This document shows positions 1-7,554 of a stretch of DNA of 64,000 nucleotides, in pieces. Each line of letters opens with the position of its first letter. Position 1 is the stretch's first letter. The stretch is from a virus: the IMG/VR virus record IMGVR_UViG_3300024301_000013, positions 1 through 64,000 of that record. One strand, written 5' to 3'. A program made the translations under genes and the position numbers. The notes beneath the pieces are model-generated. The model saw only the letters and a program-made list of their open reading frames with translations. It was not told where the DNA came from and made no database searches.

Positions 1-1
1 T

Positions 2-184
2 GTAGGTAAAGATGAAGAGCAAGAAACGTCTGGTACAGCAAATGTGAACTTTTGGAAAAACCGTTTGGGACAAGGGCGATTGAAATTTGAAAGCTGTATA
101 TTTAATAATGCTAAAGTGAGAATTAAAATCGAAGACTTTAACATTACTAGTTCAATGGAATCTAATAAAAAAAATAAAAACTAA
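2..184 (+). CDS. C-terminal end of an upstream gene (partial)
   Basis: Only the last 60 codons are in the window; the frame is open from base 2 to a TAA at 182-184. The tail contains the stretch FWKNRLGQG followed by RLKFES and a Lys/Asn-rich end. A KNR-x-G pattern near a C-terminus recalls DnaB-type replicative helicases, which would suit the ribonucleotide reductase genes just downstream, but the fragment is too short to name. It ends 8 bases before nrdB, so co-transcription is likely. Confidence 0.55.
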   Translation, partial: VGKDEEQETSGTANVNFWKNRLGQGRLKFESCIFNNAKVRIKIEDFNITSSMESNKKNKN

Positions 185-192
185 TAACATAT

Positions 193-1197
193 ATGAGTAA
201 ACTATTCACAGACAGGATTCATTATAAACCCTTTGAATACCCCGAATATTATAATGAGGGTTGGTTGAAACAAATGCAAGCCTTTTGGCTTCACACTGAA
301 ATTCCGATGCAAAGTGATATCAAAGATTGGAATGAAAAACTTAAAAGTCACGAAAAACATTTAGTTGGTAATATCCTTTTAGGTTTTGCTCAAACTGAAT
401 GTGCGGTATCAGATTATTGGACTGGTATGGTAACAAAATGGTTTCCAAAACATGAAATACGTCAAATGGCAATGGCTTTTGGATCTCAAGAAACAATTCA
501 CGCTGTTGCATATTCGTATTTGAATGAAACTTTGGGTTTAGAAGATTTCCAAGCATTTCTACATGAACCAGCTACAAAAGCACGTTTTGAATTGTTAACT
601 GAAGTAAGTGCAGATTATTCTCCTTCAGATATAATCAATAACCCACAAGCAAGAATTGAGGTTGGTCGTAGTTTAGCTATTTTTTCTGCTTTTGCTGAAG
701 GTGTGGCTTTGTATTCTTCCTTTGCTGTTCTATATTCTTTCCAAATGCGTGATACTAATATGCTTAAAGGAATAGGTCAACAAATGAAATGGAGTGTTAG
801 GGATGAATCATTGCACTCAAAAATGGGGTGTGCCTTGTTCCGACACATGTGTGAAGAATTCCCTGATCTGAAAGATGCAGCTCAAGAAACAATTTATGAA
901 GCTGCTGGTTTAATTATCAAATTAGAGCATAATTTTATTGATAAGATGTTTGAGCAAGGGGATTTAGATAATCTAAAGAAAGAAGACCTTAAACACTTTA
1001 TCACAAAAAGAACGAATGAAAAATTGATAGAATTAGGATATAAAGCTAAGTTTAATTTTGATGCAGAAAAGGCATCTGAACTAGATTGGTTCTATCATTT
1101 AACTGGTGGTTTAACTCATACTGACTTTTTTGCTCTTAGACCAACTGATTACAGTAAGGCAAATGAAGGTGAAGATTGGGAAACTGGATTGTGGTAA
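193..1197 (+). CDS. nrdB: Ribonucleoside-diphosphate reductase, beta (radical) subunit, class Ia-like
   Basis: The 334-residue protein is the di-iron/tyrosyl-radical subunit that pairs with NrdA to make dNDPs for phage DNA synthesis. Visible metal ligands include E69 (QTEC), E100 and H103 (QETIH), a later Glu in FAEGVALY, and Glu/His in DESLHSKMG. The radical tyrosine is present as Y107, four residues after H103, as in class Ia enzymes. Length is close to the usual 320-390. The C-terminus ends in an acidic/Trp tail (EGEDWETGLW), the kind of tail that docks on the alpha subunit. nrdA follows after 51 bases. Confidence 0.95.
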   Translation: MSKLFTDRIHYKPFEYPEYYNEGWLKQMQAFWLHTEIPMQSDIKDWNEKLKSHEKHLVGNILLGFAQTECAVSDYWTGMVTKWFPKHEIRQMAMAFGSQETIHAVAYSYLNETLGLEDFQAFLHEPATKARFELLTEVSADYSPSDIINNPQARIEVGRSLAIFSAFAEGVALYSSFAVLYSFQMRDTNMLKGIGQQMKWSVRDESLHSKMGCALFRHMCEEFPDLKDAAQETIYEAAGLIIKLEHNFIDKMFEQGDLDNLKKEDLKHFITKRTNEKLIELGYKAKFNFDAEKASELDWFYHLTGGLTHTDFFALRPTDYSKANEGEDWETGLW

Positions 1198-1248
1198 TTT
1201 TTTTAAACTATTGACTAATTATTTTAACTAAAAAAAATATATTTTAAT

Positions 1249-3030
1249 ATGATTAATTACGGAGAAGAACTAGGATGGGAAGTCGGTGTTGACTTCCCAG
1301 AATGGGGTAATACAGAAGTCTATATAAAGACTATCTCAAAAGAATACCTTTTAAAAGGAGAAAAACCAAAAGATGCTTATTGGAGAGTTTCAACAACTGT
1401 TGCTAAACGTTTGAATAAACCAGAGTATGCAACTAAATTCTTTGATTACATTTGGAGAGGATGGTTGAATTTGGCAACCCCTGTTTTAGCAAATACAGGT
1501 ACGGATAGGGGGCTACCTATTAGTTGCTTTGGTATTGATGTTGGAGATAGCATTTATGATATTGGTGCTAAGAACCTAGAGTTAATGGTTCTAGCAAAGA
1601 ATGGTGGTGGTGTAGGTATCAATGTTAATATGATTAGACCAGCAGGTGCAAAGATTACAAATAATGGTACATCAGATGGTGTTGTTCCATTTTGTAAGAT
1701 TTATGATTCAACTATATTGGCTACTAACCAAGGATCAGTTAGAAGAGGTGCTGCATCAGTAAATATAAAAATTGATCACCCAGATTTTGAAGATTGGTTG
1801 GAAATTCGTGAGCCTAAAGGTGATGTTAATAGACAATCACTTAATTTACACCAATGTGTTGTAGTAAGTGATAAATTTATGAGAAAGTTAGAAGAAGGTG
1901 ATGTTGAAGCTAGAAGAAAGTGGGGTAAATTGTTGCAAAAAAGAAAAGCAACTGGAGAACCATATATTATGTTTAAAGGGAACGTCAATAAAGCTAACCC
2001 TGAAATGTATAAAAAGAATGGTTTGAAAGTTCACATGACAAATATTTGCTCTGAAATTGCTTTGCATACTGACGAGCAACACTCTTTTGTATGTTGTCTA
2101 AGCTCTTTGAATTTAGCAAAATATGATGAATGGAAAGACACTGATTTGATTTATACTGCTACTGTTTTTTTGGACGGCGTTTTGGAAGAATTTATTCAAA
2201 AAGCAAAAAATATGAAAGGGTTTGAAAATTCAGTTAGGTCAGCAGAGAAGGGAAGAGCTTTGGGGCTAGGGTGTTTAGGCTTCCACACGTATCTTCAACA
2301 AAAAGGTATCCCATTCGAAGGTCTAAGAGCACAATTTGAAACTCGTAAAATTTTCTCTCAAATAAAAATTGAGTCTGAAAAAGCAAGTAGAGATTTGGCT
2401 TTAGAATACGGAGAACCGCTTTGGTGTAAAGAAAGTGGCTTTAGGAATACACACCTTAGAGCTATTGCTCCAACGGTCTCTAACTCGAAATTAAGCGGTA
2501 ATGTGAGTGCTGGTATTGAACCTTGGGCTTCTAACTTATTTACAGAACAATCCTTGAAAGGTACCTTTATTAGAAAGAATAATGAACTAGAAAAAGTACT
2601 TGACGTAATAGGTAAAAATACAAAAGAAGTTTGGGACCAAATTCTTCAAGACGGTGGTTCAGTACAAGGACTAGACTTTTTAGATGAATGGTGTTATTAT
2701 AATGAAAAATTAACAAGAGTCTCTGAAGTTCCACCTGAAGACATTGATGTTAAAACTTACACTGTAAAAGATGTATTTAAGACTTTCAAGGAAATTAATC
2801 AGTTGGATTTGGTAAAACAAGCAGGTGTAAGACAACAATATATAGATCAGGCAGTATCTTTGAATTTAGCGTTTCCAGCACAAGCTGATCCAAAATTCAT
2901 CAATACAGTACATTTGGAGGCATGGAAACAAGGTGTTAAAACACTTTATTACATGAGAACCGAATCTGTTTTAAGAGGAGATATTGCAGCTAAAGCTACT
3001 GATTTATCTTGCTTGTCTTGTGACGGATAA
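1249..3030 (+). CDS. nrdA: Ribonucleoside-diphosphate reductase, alpha (catalytic) subunit
   Basis: The catalytic subunit reduces ribonucleotides with NrdB. Active-site features are in order: a redox Cys in PISCFG (about residue 92), the N-x-C-x-E triad in NICSEIAL (about 265-269), the second redox Cys in SFVCCLSS (about 282), the radical-transfer Tyr pair in TLYYMRT (about 565) and a C-terminal CLSC thioredoxin-accessible pair. At 593 residues it is shorter than the usual 700-800; the N-terminus starts almost directly in the catalytic region, so an ATP-cone allosteric domain seems to be missing. One copy of the GGACGGCG repeat lies at 2172. Confidence 0.95.
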   Translation: MINYGEELGWEVGVDFPEWGNTEVYIKTISKEYLLKGEKPKDAYWRVSTTVAKRLNKPEYATKFFDYIWRGWLNLATPVLANTGTDRGLPISCFGIDVGDSIYDIGAKNLELMVLAKNGGGVGINVNMIRPAGAKITNNGTSDGVVPFCKIYDSTILATNQGSVRRGAASVNIKIDHPDFEDWLEIREPKGDVNRQSLNLHQCVVVSDKFMRKLEEGDVEARRKWGKLLQKRKATGEPYIMFKGNVNKANPEMYKKNGLKVHMTNICSEIALHTDEQHSFVCCLSSLNLAKYDEWKDTDLIYTATVFLDGVLEEFIQKAKNMKGFENSVRSAEKGRALGLGCLGFHTYLQQKGIPFEGLRAQFETRKIFSQIKIESEKASRDLALEYGEPLWCKESGFRNTHLRAIAPTVSNSKLSGNVSAGIEPWASNLFTEQSLKGTFIRKNNELEKVLDVIGKNTKEVWDQILQDGGSVQGLDFLDEWCYYNEKLTRVSEVPPEDIDVKTYTVKDVFKTFKEINQLDLVKQAGVRQQYIDQAVSLNLAFPAQADPKFINTVHLEAWKQGVKTLYYMRTESVLRGDIAAKATDLSCLSCDG

Positions 3031-3091
3031 AAAAATAGTAATGCTCTTTTTTTGACTTAATATTTATATTTGTATAAAATGGTTTATCCAC

Positions 3092-3466
3092 ATGAGCAAC
3101 TATGTATTGTCAATTAAGACAAAAGAGGGCAGTTATTACGGTGGTTCGATAAAAGCAGCTAACGTCGATGATGCGGACGAAGCTGCTTTTTCTATTTACA
3201 CCAGTTTACAAAGGGAAGGCTTTAAAGTAATACAAGACATTGAAGCTATTGATTATTTTAATCTAAACGGTAGTTTGCCTATCCCAGACAACATTGATTT
3301 ATTTTATTATGTAACCTATCATAGGTTAAATGTAGATGAAAATATTGAACCTATATTGATAGATAATTTAATAAAATATTTTGAAAAAAAAGAGGAATAT
3401 GAGAAATGTTCTTTTTTATTAAAAATGAAAAACTCTAAAATTTTAGAACCAGAATTATATGACTAA
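3092..3466 (+). CDS. Small protein with UVR-like C-terminal helix, unknown function
   Basis: Not recognised as a family. The 124-residue protein starts with a beta-rich segment (YVLSIKTKEGSYYGGSI), and ends in an alpha-helical stretch, LIKYFEKKEEYEKCSFLLKMK, whose spacing (acidic, E-x-Y-E, then L-L-x-x-K) resembles the UVR motif of UvrB/UvrC and McsA. That likeness is by eye only. Its stop overlaps the start of the Nudix gene by 8 bases, so the two are probably translated together. Confidence 0.65.
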   Translation: MSNYVLSIKTKEGSYYGGSIKAANVDDADEAAFSIYTSLQREGFKVIQDIEAIDYFNLNGSLPIPDNIDLFYYVTYHRLNVDENIEPILIDNLIKYFEKKEEYEKCSFLLKMKNSKILEPELYD

Positions 3467-3920
3467 ATTAGTTAATATTGTAGAAAAAAAATATGCTGCT
3501 GGAGTTCTACCTGTGTGTTTAAATACGGGTAGAATTCTTCTTGGGAAAAGAGGTCCGAAGCTAGATAAAGAGCCTAATAAATGGTGTGATTTTGGTGGTA
3601 AGTCCAATAATTACGAAACACCTTATGAAACTGCTATTAGAGAATTTTATGAAGAGACAGGTAAAATTATGGCTGTAAAATTAATTCCTTCCTTCGTTAA
3701 TACGACTGGTGATATGGATTACTATAATTTTATAGGTATAGTTGAGGAAGAATTTAAACCATTGATTAACGTACCAACGGTAGACTATGAAATCGAAGTA
3801 GCTGATTTCAAATGGCTTACAGTTGATCAGTTCTTTAAATTTGAGAAATCAAAATTACATTGGGGAATGGACCTGCTTAGAAAGAAAGCTGAAAAGCAGA
3901 TCAAAGATTTATTTAGTTAA
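3459..3920 (+). CDS. Nudix hydrolase
   Basis: A 153-residue pyrophosphohydrolase of the Nudix superfamily. A full Nudix box is present: G-x5-E-x7-REFYEETG within FGGKSNNYETPYETAIREF and the residues after it (roughly 47-70), providing the Glu ligands for Mg2+. Such phage enzymes remove damaged or excess nucleotides, or decap RNA; the substrate cannot be told from sequence. It overlaps the upstream gene and converges with the next minus-strand gene by 8 bases. Confidence 0.88.
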   Translation: MTKLVNIVEKKYAAGVLPVCLNTGRILLGKRGPKLDKEPNKWCDFGGKSNNYETPYETAIREFYEETGKIMAVKLIPSFVNTTGDMDYYNFIGIVEEEFKPLINVPTVDYEIEVADFKWLTVDQFFKFEKSKLHWGMDLLRKKAEKQIKDLFS

Positions 3921-4536
3921 AAAAGCCGTCTTCATAATGTTTTTTGAAGATTTGCCTTAACTTAAATATCTTAGACTCCATTTCCAATTTCAAATGAATG
4001 TCTTCTTCAAGATTTACATTTTGTTTTGTAGCTATTTGGATGAAGAAAATAAATTCTTTTGTTTGATGTAAATTATAGATTTTTGAATATCTAAAGCCCT
4101 CGGAAATGAATATTTTTTTCAATAATCCATCTTCCATTTTAGGGACATTGAAATTCATCATCTTATTTTGCATCAATGTCAAAAGAATAGTGATATAATT
4201 TGAATCTGGGATGATACTTTCGTATAATTTAAGTGAAGAAAAATCAGGCTCTTCTTTATGTGCCTCAAAAATACATTTTAGATAATAATCTTTTCCAACT
4301 CTAGGTACAGAACCTCCATTTCCACCTCTAAAAATTAATACATTATCTACTATTGGGTTCTCTGAAAGCTCGGTTATGATATGAATTACTTCTCTGGTAT
4401 CATTAAAAAAGTCTTCAGCTTTGGTTTTATTAAAGGTTTTTAGGTAAAATTCTACAACTTTTACACCTGCGCCACCAGATAACAAAGCGGAAAATATAAC
4501 AACAAGATTATCAATTATATAATTAGTCATATACAA
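3913..4536 (-). CDS. Putative membrane-anchored protein, unknown function
   Basis: Not recognised. The 207-residue protein begins with one likely transmembrane segment (IIDNLVVIFSALLSGGAG, about residues 6-24), followed by a soluble, charged, mostly helical domain with an FFIQIATKQN stretch. ATG codons at 4536 and 4530 are both possible starts. It is a single gene read against its neighbours and its end overlaps the Nudix gene, so it probably has its own promoter in the A/T-rich 48-base gap before gp25. Confidence 0.6.
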   Translation of the reverse strand: MYMTNYIIDNLVVIFSALLSGGAGVKVVEFYLKTFNKTKAEDFFNDTREVIHIITELSENPIVDNVLIFRGGNGGSVPRVGKDYYLKCIFEAHKEEPDFSSLKLYESIIPDSNYITILLTLMQNKMMNFNVPKMEDGLLKKIFISEGFRYSKIYNLHQTKEFIFFIQIATKQNVNLEEDIHLKLEMESKIFKLRQIFKKHYEDGFFN

Positions 4537-4584
4537 TAAGGAGTTGGACTTATATATATATTATGAAAACTAAAAAAATATAAA

Positions 4585-4962
4585 ATGAGTATAGCAAACT
4601 TCTTGGGAATAAGATTCCCTTTAAAAAATAGTACAAAAGGGTTTTATTTTGATTTGACAACTACTACAAAGGATCAAGTTAGATCAAACCTAATTCATTT
4701 ATTATTAACAAAAAAAGGTAGTAGATTATATAGACCTGACTTTGGATGTAATATTTTAGAATATTTGTTTGAGCCAGCAGATAATCAGACCTTTGAATTA
4801 ATAAAAACAGAAATAATAGATACAGTGCGAACTAATATGCAAGGTATTAATATAGATTCTGTTACCGTTGAATATGAAGATCACACTGTATCTTTGAATG
4901 TACTGTATAGTTTTAATAACGGTGCATTCTTAGTAAAAGATGTGTTAAACTTAAAGATTTAG
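4585..4962 (+). CDS. gp25: Baseplate wedge protein, GPW/gp25 family
   Basis: A 125-residue protein with the classic gp25/W layout: an N-terminal strand, then DQVRSNLIHLLLTKKGSRLYRPDFGCNILEYLF, then helices and a C-terminal beta-hairpin with an acidic D-H-T-V-S turn. The G-x-R-x-x-x-P-x-F-G-C core is the family signature. In contractile tails gp25 joins the wedge to the first sheath ring. It lies far from the main baseplate operon (31-46 kb). Its end overlaps the convergent endolysin gene by 4 bases. Confidence 0.9.
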   Translation: MSIANFLGIRFPLKNSTKGFYFDLTTTTKDQVRSNLIHLLLTKKGSRLYRPDFGCNILEYLFEPADNQTFELIKTEIIDTVRTNMQGINIDSVTVEYEDHTVSLNVLYSFNNGAFLVKDVLNLKI

Positions 4963-5474
4963 ATATCCCCTAAGTCTGTTAAATGCAAACCCAAGCCTCT
5001 TGCGCTGCTAACACCTATTTTTAGGAATTGCATTCTTGTGCCGTAACCAATATGCACCCATCTTGGTTCTTTACTTGTACCGTACTCCCAAATTAATTGT
5101 TGGTACTGCATGTTTGTTCTTACCCAATTAAGAATATCTGCATTCTTAACCCCATTTTTACCTCTAACATCAATAGCAAGTGCAAAGACATGTTGTGAAG
5201 TAGAAGAGCCTTTAACTTTAGTATTTAACGCTGGGCAACGGTAAGCAGAATTCAATACAATATTACCATTAAATCTTTCATAAATTCTATCATACATTTC
5301 TGCTATTTTTTTAGCATTAGGTAGTAGATTTTCTGGTAGTCGATTGTTTATTTTATTTCTTTCTGCTGTTTCAGATTTAATGAAATCTTCAACCTTCAAA
5401 TATTTTGAAAGTTGAAGGTCATTATCCACGTATTTAATACTCCTTGTGGAATATTCTGGTGTTGGTCTTCTCAT
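4959..5474 (-). CDS. Endolysin-type peptidase, M15A (D-Ala-D-Ala carboxypeptidase-like)
   Basis: The 171-residue protein has the M15A zinc-peptidase signature: NSAYRCPALNTKV, then S-x-x-S-x-H-x-x-x-x-A-x-D (STSQHVFALAID) and a C-terminal W-V-H motif (RWVHIGYG), which supply the two His and one Asp zinc ligands and the catalytic Glu region. It would cut peptidoglycan cross-links at lysis, or locally at entry if virion-borne. No signal peptide is visible, so release would need the holin at 21.6 kb. Confidence 0.88.
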   Translation of the reverse strand: MRRPTPEYSTRSIKYVDNDLQLSKYLKVEDFIKSETAERNKINNRLPENLLPNAKKIAEMYDRIYERFNGNIVLNSAYRCPALNTKVKGSSTSQHVFALAIDVRGKNGVKNADILNWVRTNMQYQQLIWEYGTSKEPRWVHIGYGTRMQFLKIGVSSARGLGLHLTDLGDI

Positions 5475-5499
5475 ATTTAAAATTATGTTTTATTTAATA

Positions 5500-5507
5500 T
5501 ATTTATA
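5500..5507 (-). promoter_or_regulatory. Possible T4-like late promoter element for the endolysin gene
   Basis: The minus strand reads TATAAATA here, 25 bases before the endolysin ATG, matching the T4 late promoter core used by gp55-type sigma factors. A gp55-like protein is encoded at 26 kb. In DNA this A/T-rich the word should occur about a dozen times per strand by chance, so only its position supports it. Confidence 0.3.
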
Positions 5508-5525
5508 TGGAAATATAAGAAAATT

Positions 5526-5702
5526 ATGGGAAAAATTTTAAAAGTCGATTTAAAGGAGTTTAATGAAATATTAGCTGAATTCGACAAATCAGTGATGGAT
5601 AAGATGATTAAGCAATATGGTGAAAAGAGAGGTAAGGCTGTTTACTATGCTACAGCTAATAAGCAGGGTCGGGACCCTGAAACATTTGAAAAGAAAGATT
5701 AG
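5526..5702 (+). CDS. Small conserved-looking phage protein (58 aa)
   Basis: Starts at ATG 5526 and ends at TAG 5700-5702. The 58-residue product has an amphipathic helix (LKEFNEILAEFDKSVMDKMI) and a C-terminal GKAVYYATANKQGRDPETF segment that looks like a short folded tail found at the ends of several phage proteins; this is recall, not a database result. It ends on top of the convergent metallophosphatase gene by 4 bases. Function unknown. Confidence 0.65.
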   Translation: MGKILKVDLKEFNEILAEFDKSVMDKMIKQYGEKRGKAVYYATANKQGRDPETFEKKD

Positions 5703-6454
5703 AGCTTGTATAATTTTTTTATTAAATCGCTTTGATAATATTCGTGAGTATTTAGATCCATTAAAGTCAATCTTCCTACACTTCCCGAACCTGTATCTAT
5801 GTTTATTATGTTAGATAATATCTCTGGTTTATGAGATGTTGTTGGTGTATGCCCTATAATTACTTTTTGAAAATCAAATGGCACATTATTAAAATTGAAT
5901 TTTAATTTTTTATTTTGGCTGTCTGCTACAAGTGCTTTTTGCCATAAAGATCTATTGATAGCAAAATTTATTTCTTTTTGGGATATTACTGATTTGCGTG
6001 TATCAAATCCAGCATGACATAAGAAGTATTCTTTATAATTAAACCAATATTTTACTTTTGTGAAGTATTGGTTTAATAATTCTAAGTGGTTATCTTTTTT
6101 TTGCAGGCTATCTATTGTAACTGCTCCACCAGCTTTTAGCCAAGATTTATTGATTCTATTATTAGTTATCCATTCTTTAACCCACAAATCATGATTACCC
6201 ATACAGGCGTGTAGATTTGTTATTTTTGATAATTCATTTAAGCATTCATAACTATCTTTTGCTGAACCTTCGAATAAGTCTCCTATAAAATATAAAGTAT
6301 CGTATTTAGGATTAAAATTAACTTTTTCAAACAGCTGCATAAGACCTTTATAGTTATTATGCAAATCCCCCAGAACATAAGCCTTTTGCAACAAGTTATT
6401 AAATTTTATATTTATAAATATATTTATCTCTATGAGTTTATCAGGAAAAAACAA
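5699..6454 (-). CDS. Calcineurin-like metallophosphoesterase
   Basis: The protein carries the ordered metal-binding motifs of PPP-type metallophosphatases: GDLHNN (D-x-H), FIGDLFEGS (GD), MGNHD (GNHD), a His in CHAGFD, and IGHTP. Phage relatives act as Ser/Thr phosphatases or dinucleoside polyphosphate hydrolases. The usual GDxVDRG is here GDLFEGS, so the Arg is missing and a nucleotide or RNA substrate is possible. The first ATG (6454) overlaps the divergent gene start at 6432; a TTG at 6394 or 6391, giving a protein that begins just before the first strand, may be the true start. Confidence 0.85.
   Translation of the reverse strand: MFFPDKLIEINIFINIKFNNLLQKAYVLGDLHNNYKGLMQLFEKVNFNPKYDTLYFIGDLFEGSAKDSYECLNELSKITNLHACMGNHDLWVKEWITNNRINKSWLKAGGAVTIDSLQKKDNHLELLNQYFTKVKYWFNYKEYFLCHAGFDTRKSVISQKEINFAINRSLWQKALVADSQNKKLKFNFNNVPFDFQKVIIGHTPTTSHKPEILSNIINIDTGSGSVGRLTLMDLNTHEYYQSDLIKKLYKL
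6409..6420. promoter_or_regulatory. Palindromic TATTTATAAATA between divergent genes
   Basis: A perfect 12-base palindrome that contains TATAAATA on both strands, lying between the divergent metallophosphatase and zincin genes. It could act as a pair of back-to-back T4-like late promoter cores. The word is common by chance in A/T-rich DNA, so this is a positional argument. Confidence 0.3.
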
Positions 6455-6815
6455 AAAACAATTAATTATTGATTTCTGTGAATTTTGTTATAATGAGTTA
6501 GGTTTAGAGAGTAAGCCTACTATTATAATAAAGAATAATAGAGATGGTTTAAAAACCTTTGCTAATTTCAGCTTTGATAAGTCTAGTAATTATAAAGCTA
6601 AGATTATGGTTTATGGTAAGAGTAGAATGTTAGGTGATATAATGAGGAGTTTAGCTCATGAGTTAGTTCACTATAAGCAATATATTGATGGTTTGTTGGA
6701 TGTGGACGGCGAAATACAAGATGCAGGAGGGGAAATAGAAGACGCTGCAAATGCCAAAGCAGGCGAACTTGTTAAGAAGTTCGGTTATAAAAATAAAAAT
6801 ATATATGAAGAATAG
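6432..6815 (+). CDS. Zincin-like (HExxH) metallopeptidase-fold protein
   Basis: The 127-residue protein contains a zinc-binding HELVH motif (about residues 76-80, SLAHELVHYKQY) with a downstream GEIEDAANAKAGE helix that can give the third ligand. This layout resembles small SprT- or ImmA-like metalloproteins of phages. Substrate unknown. A copy of the GGACGGCG repeat at 6704 encodes VDGE between the two motifs. The next gene overlaps its end by 11 bases. Confidence 0.7.
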   Translation: MSLSGKNKKQLIIDFCEFCYNELGLESKPTIIIKNNRDGLKTFANFSFDKSSNYKAKIMVYGKSRMLGDIMRSLAHELVHYKQYIDGLLDVDGEIQDAGGEIEDAANAKAGELVKKFGYKNKNIYEE

Positions 6816-7518
6816 GATGCAACTACATAAAATTGTAAAAAATATTTTATATGAACATTTGAATGAAGATAAACAACTAACTCTTGAAAGTTGGTTTCAT
6901 GGAACTCCAGATGCAAGAGAAATCGAAAAAGAAGGTGGTTTTACTCATAGTATAATTGAAGTAGAATATGTTAAGGATCCAAATGGATTTAAAGAGTTAC
7001 GAGATAAAATTAATAAAGCTAAAGTTGAAAACAATGAAGAGTTGTATTGGAAATTATTAGATAAAGTAGCTACGTTAAAAAGCACTTTTAAATATAAAAA
7101 ACCTTTGTTTTTAACTGATGAGTATTCTGTTGCTAAAACTTATGCTGACCCAAGAAGAGCCTTTGATTATCAGAGTGCTGTTGATAAAGTTTATGAGGTA
7201 GATGTTAATTGTAATAATATAGTTAAAATAATTGCAATAGGAGACAGATTTAGGTTTATTAGTGAAGATAAAGTTAAGAAAGGATTTATTGAAGCGGGTA
7301 TATCAGATGAAGAAATTAGTAAAGTGATTGCAATGTTCAATTTTTATGTATCAGATAATAAAGGTATTAAAACAGATACTATTGCAGCTCTTGGTAATTG
7401 GTTTAATTTTGATTGTATTGATGTTATTGGAGTTTTAGATTCATATCATGGTGGAACAAAAAAATCAACTGTAAGAATGGTTTTAGATCCAACTAATGTT
7501 AAAATTAAAAATATATAA
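6805..7518 (+). CDS. Putative ADP-ribosyltransferase-fold protein
   Basis: The ATG at 6805 (237 aa), overlapping the upstream gene end, is preferred over 6751. After an N-terminal helix (LHKIVKNILYEHLNED) comes SWFHGTPDAREIEKEGGF, resembling the first motif (H-G-T) of PARP/ART-type folds. PLFLTDEYSVAKTYAD follows, like the second 'T/S-x-x-x-x-A-x-x-Y' motif, and then VYEVDVN. Phage ADP-ribosyltransferases often modify host RNA polymerase or ribosomal proteins, but members of this fold may also be structural. No clear catalytic R-S-E or Q/E-x-E set is obvious, so the function is uncertain. A strong terminator follows. Confidence 0.55.
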   Translation: MKNRMQLHKIVKNILYEHLNEDKQLTLESWFHGTPDAREIEKEGGFTHSIIEVEYVKDPNGFKELRDKINKAKVENNEELYWKLLDKVATLKSTFKYKKPLFLTDEYSVAKTYADPRRAFDYQSAVDKVYEVDVNCNNIVKIIAIGDRFRFISEDKVKKGFIEAGISDEEISKVIAMFNFYVSDNKGIKTDTIAALGNWFNFDCIDVIGVLDSYHGGTKKSTVRMVLDPTNVKIKNI

Positions 7519-7520
7519 AA

Positions 7521-7550
7521 AAAAGCGGTTGAACTTAATCAACCGCTTTT
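7521..7550. terminator. Bidirectional rho-independent terminator
   Basis: A 12-bp perfect stem, AAAAGCGGTTGA / TCAACCGCTTTT, with a 6-base loop (7533-7538) and T- or A-runs on both sides. It separates the plus-strand gene ending at 7518 from the minus-strand polymerase gene ending at 7555. Confidence 0.9.
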
Positions 7551-7554
7551 TTAT

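Noticed and set aside
3061-3072. TATATTTG at 3065-3072 as a host-type promoter for the 3092 gene
   Set aside because: The nearest TTTG (3051-3054) is only 10 bases upstream, far from the required 19-21.
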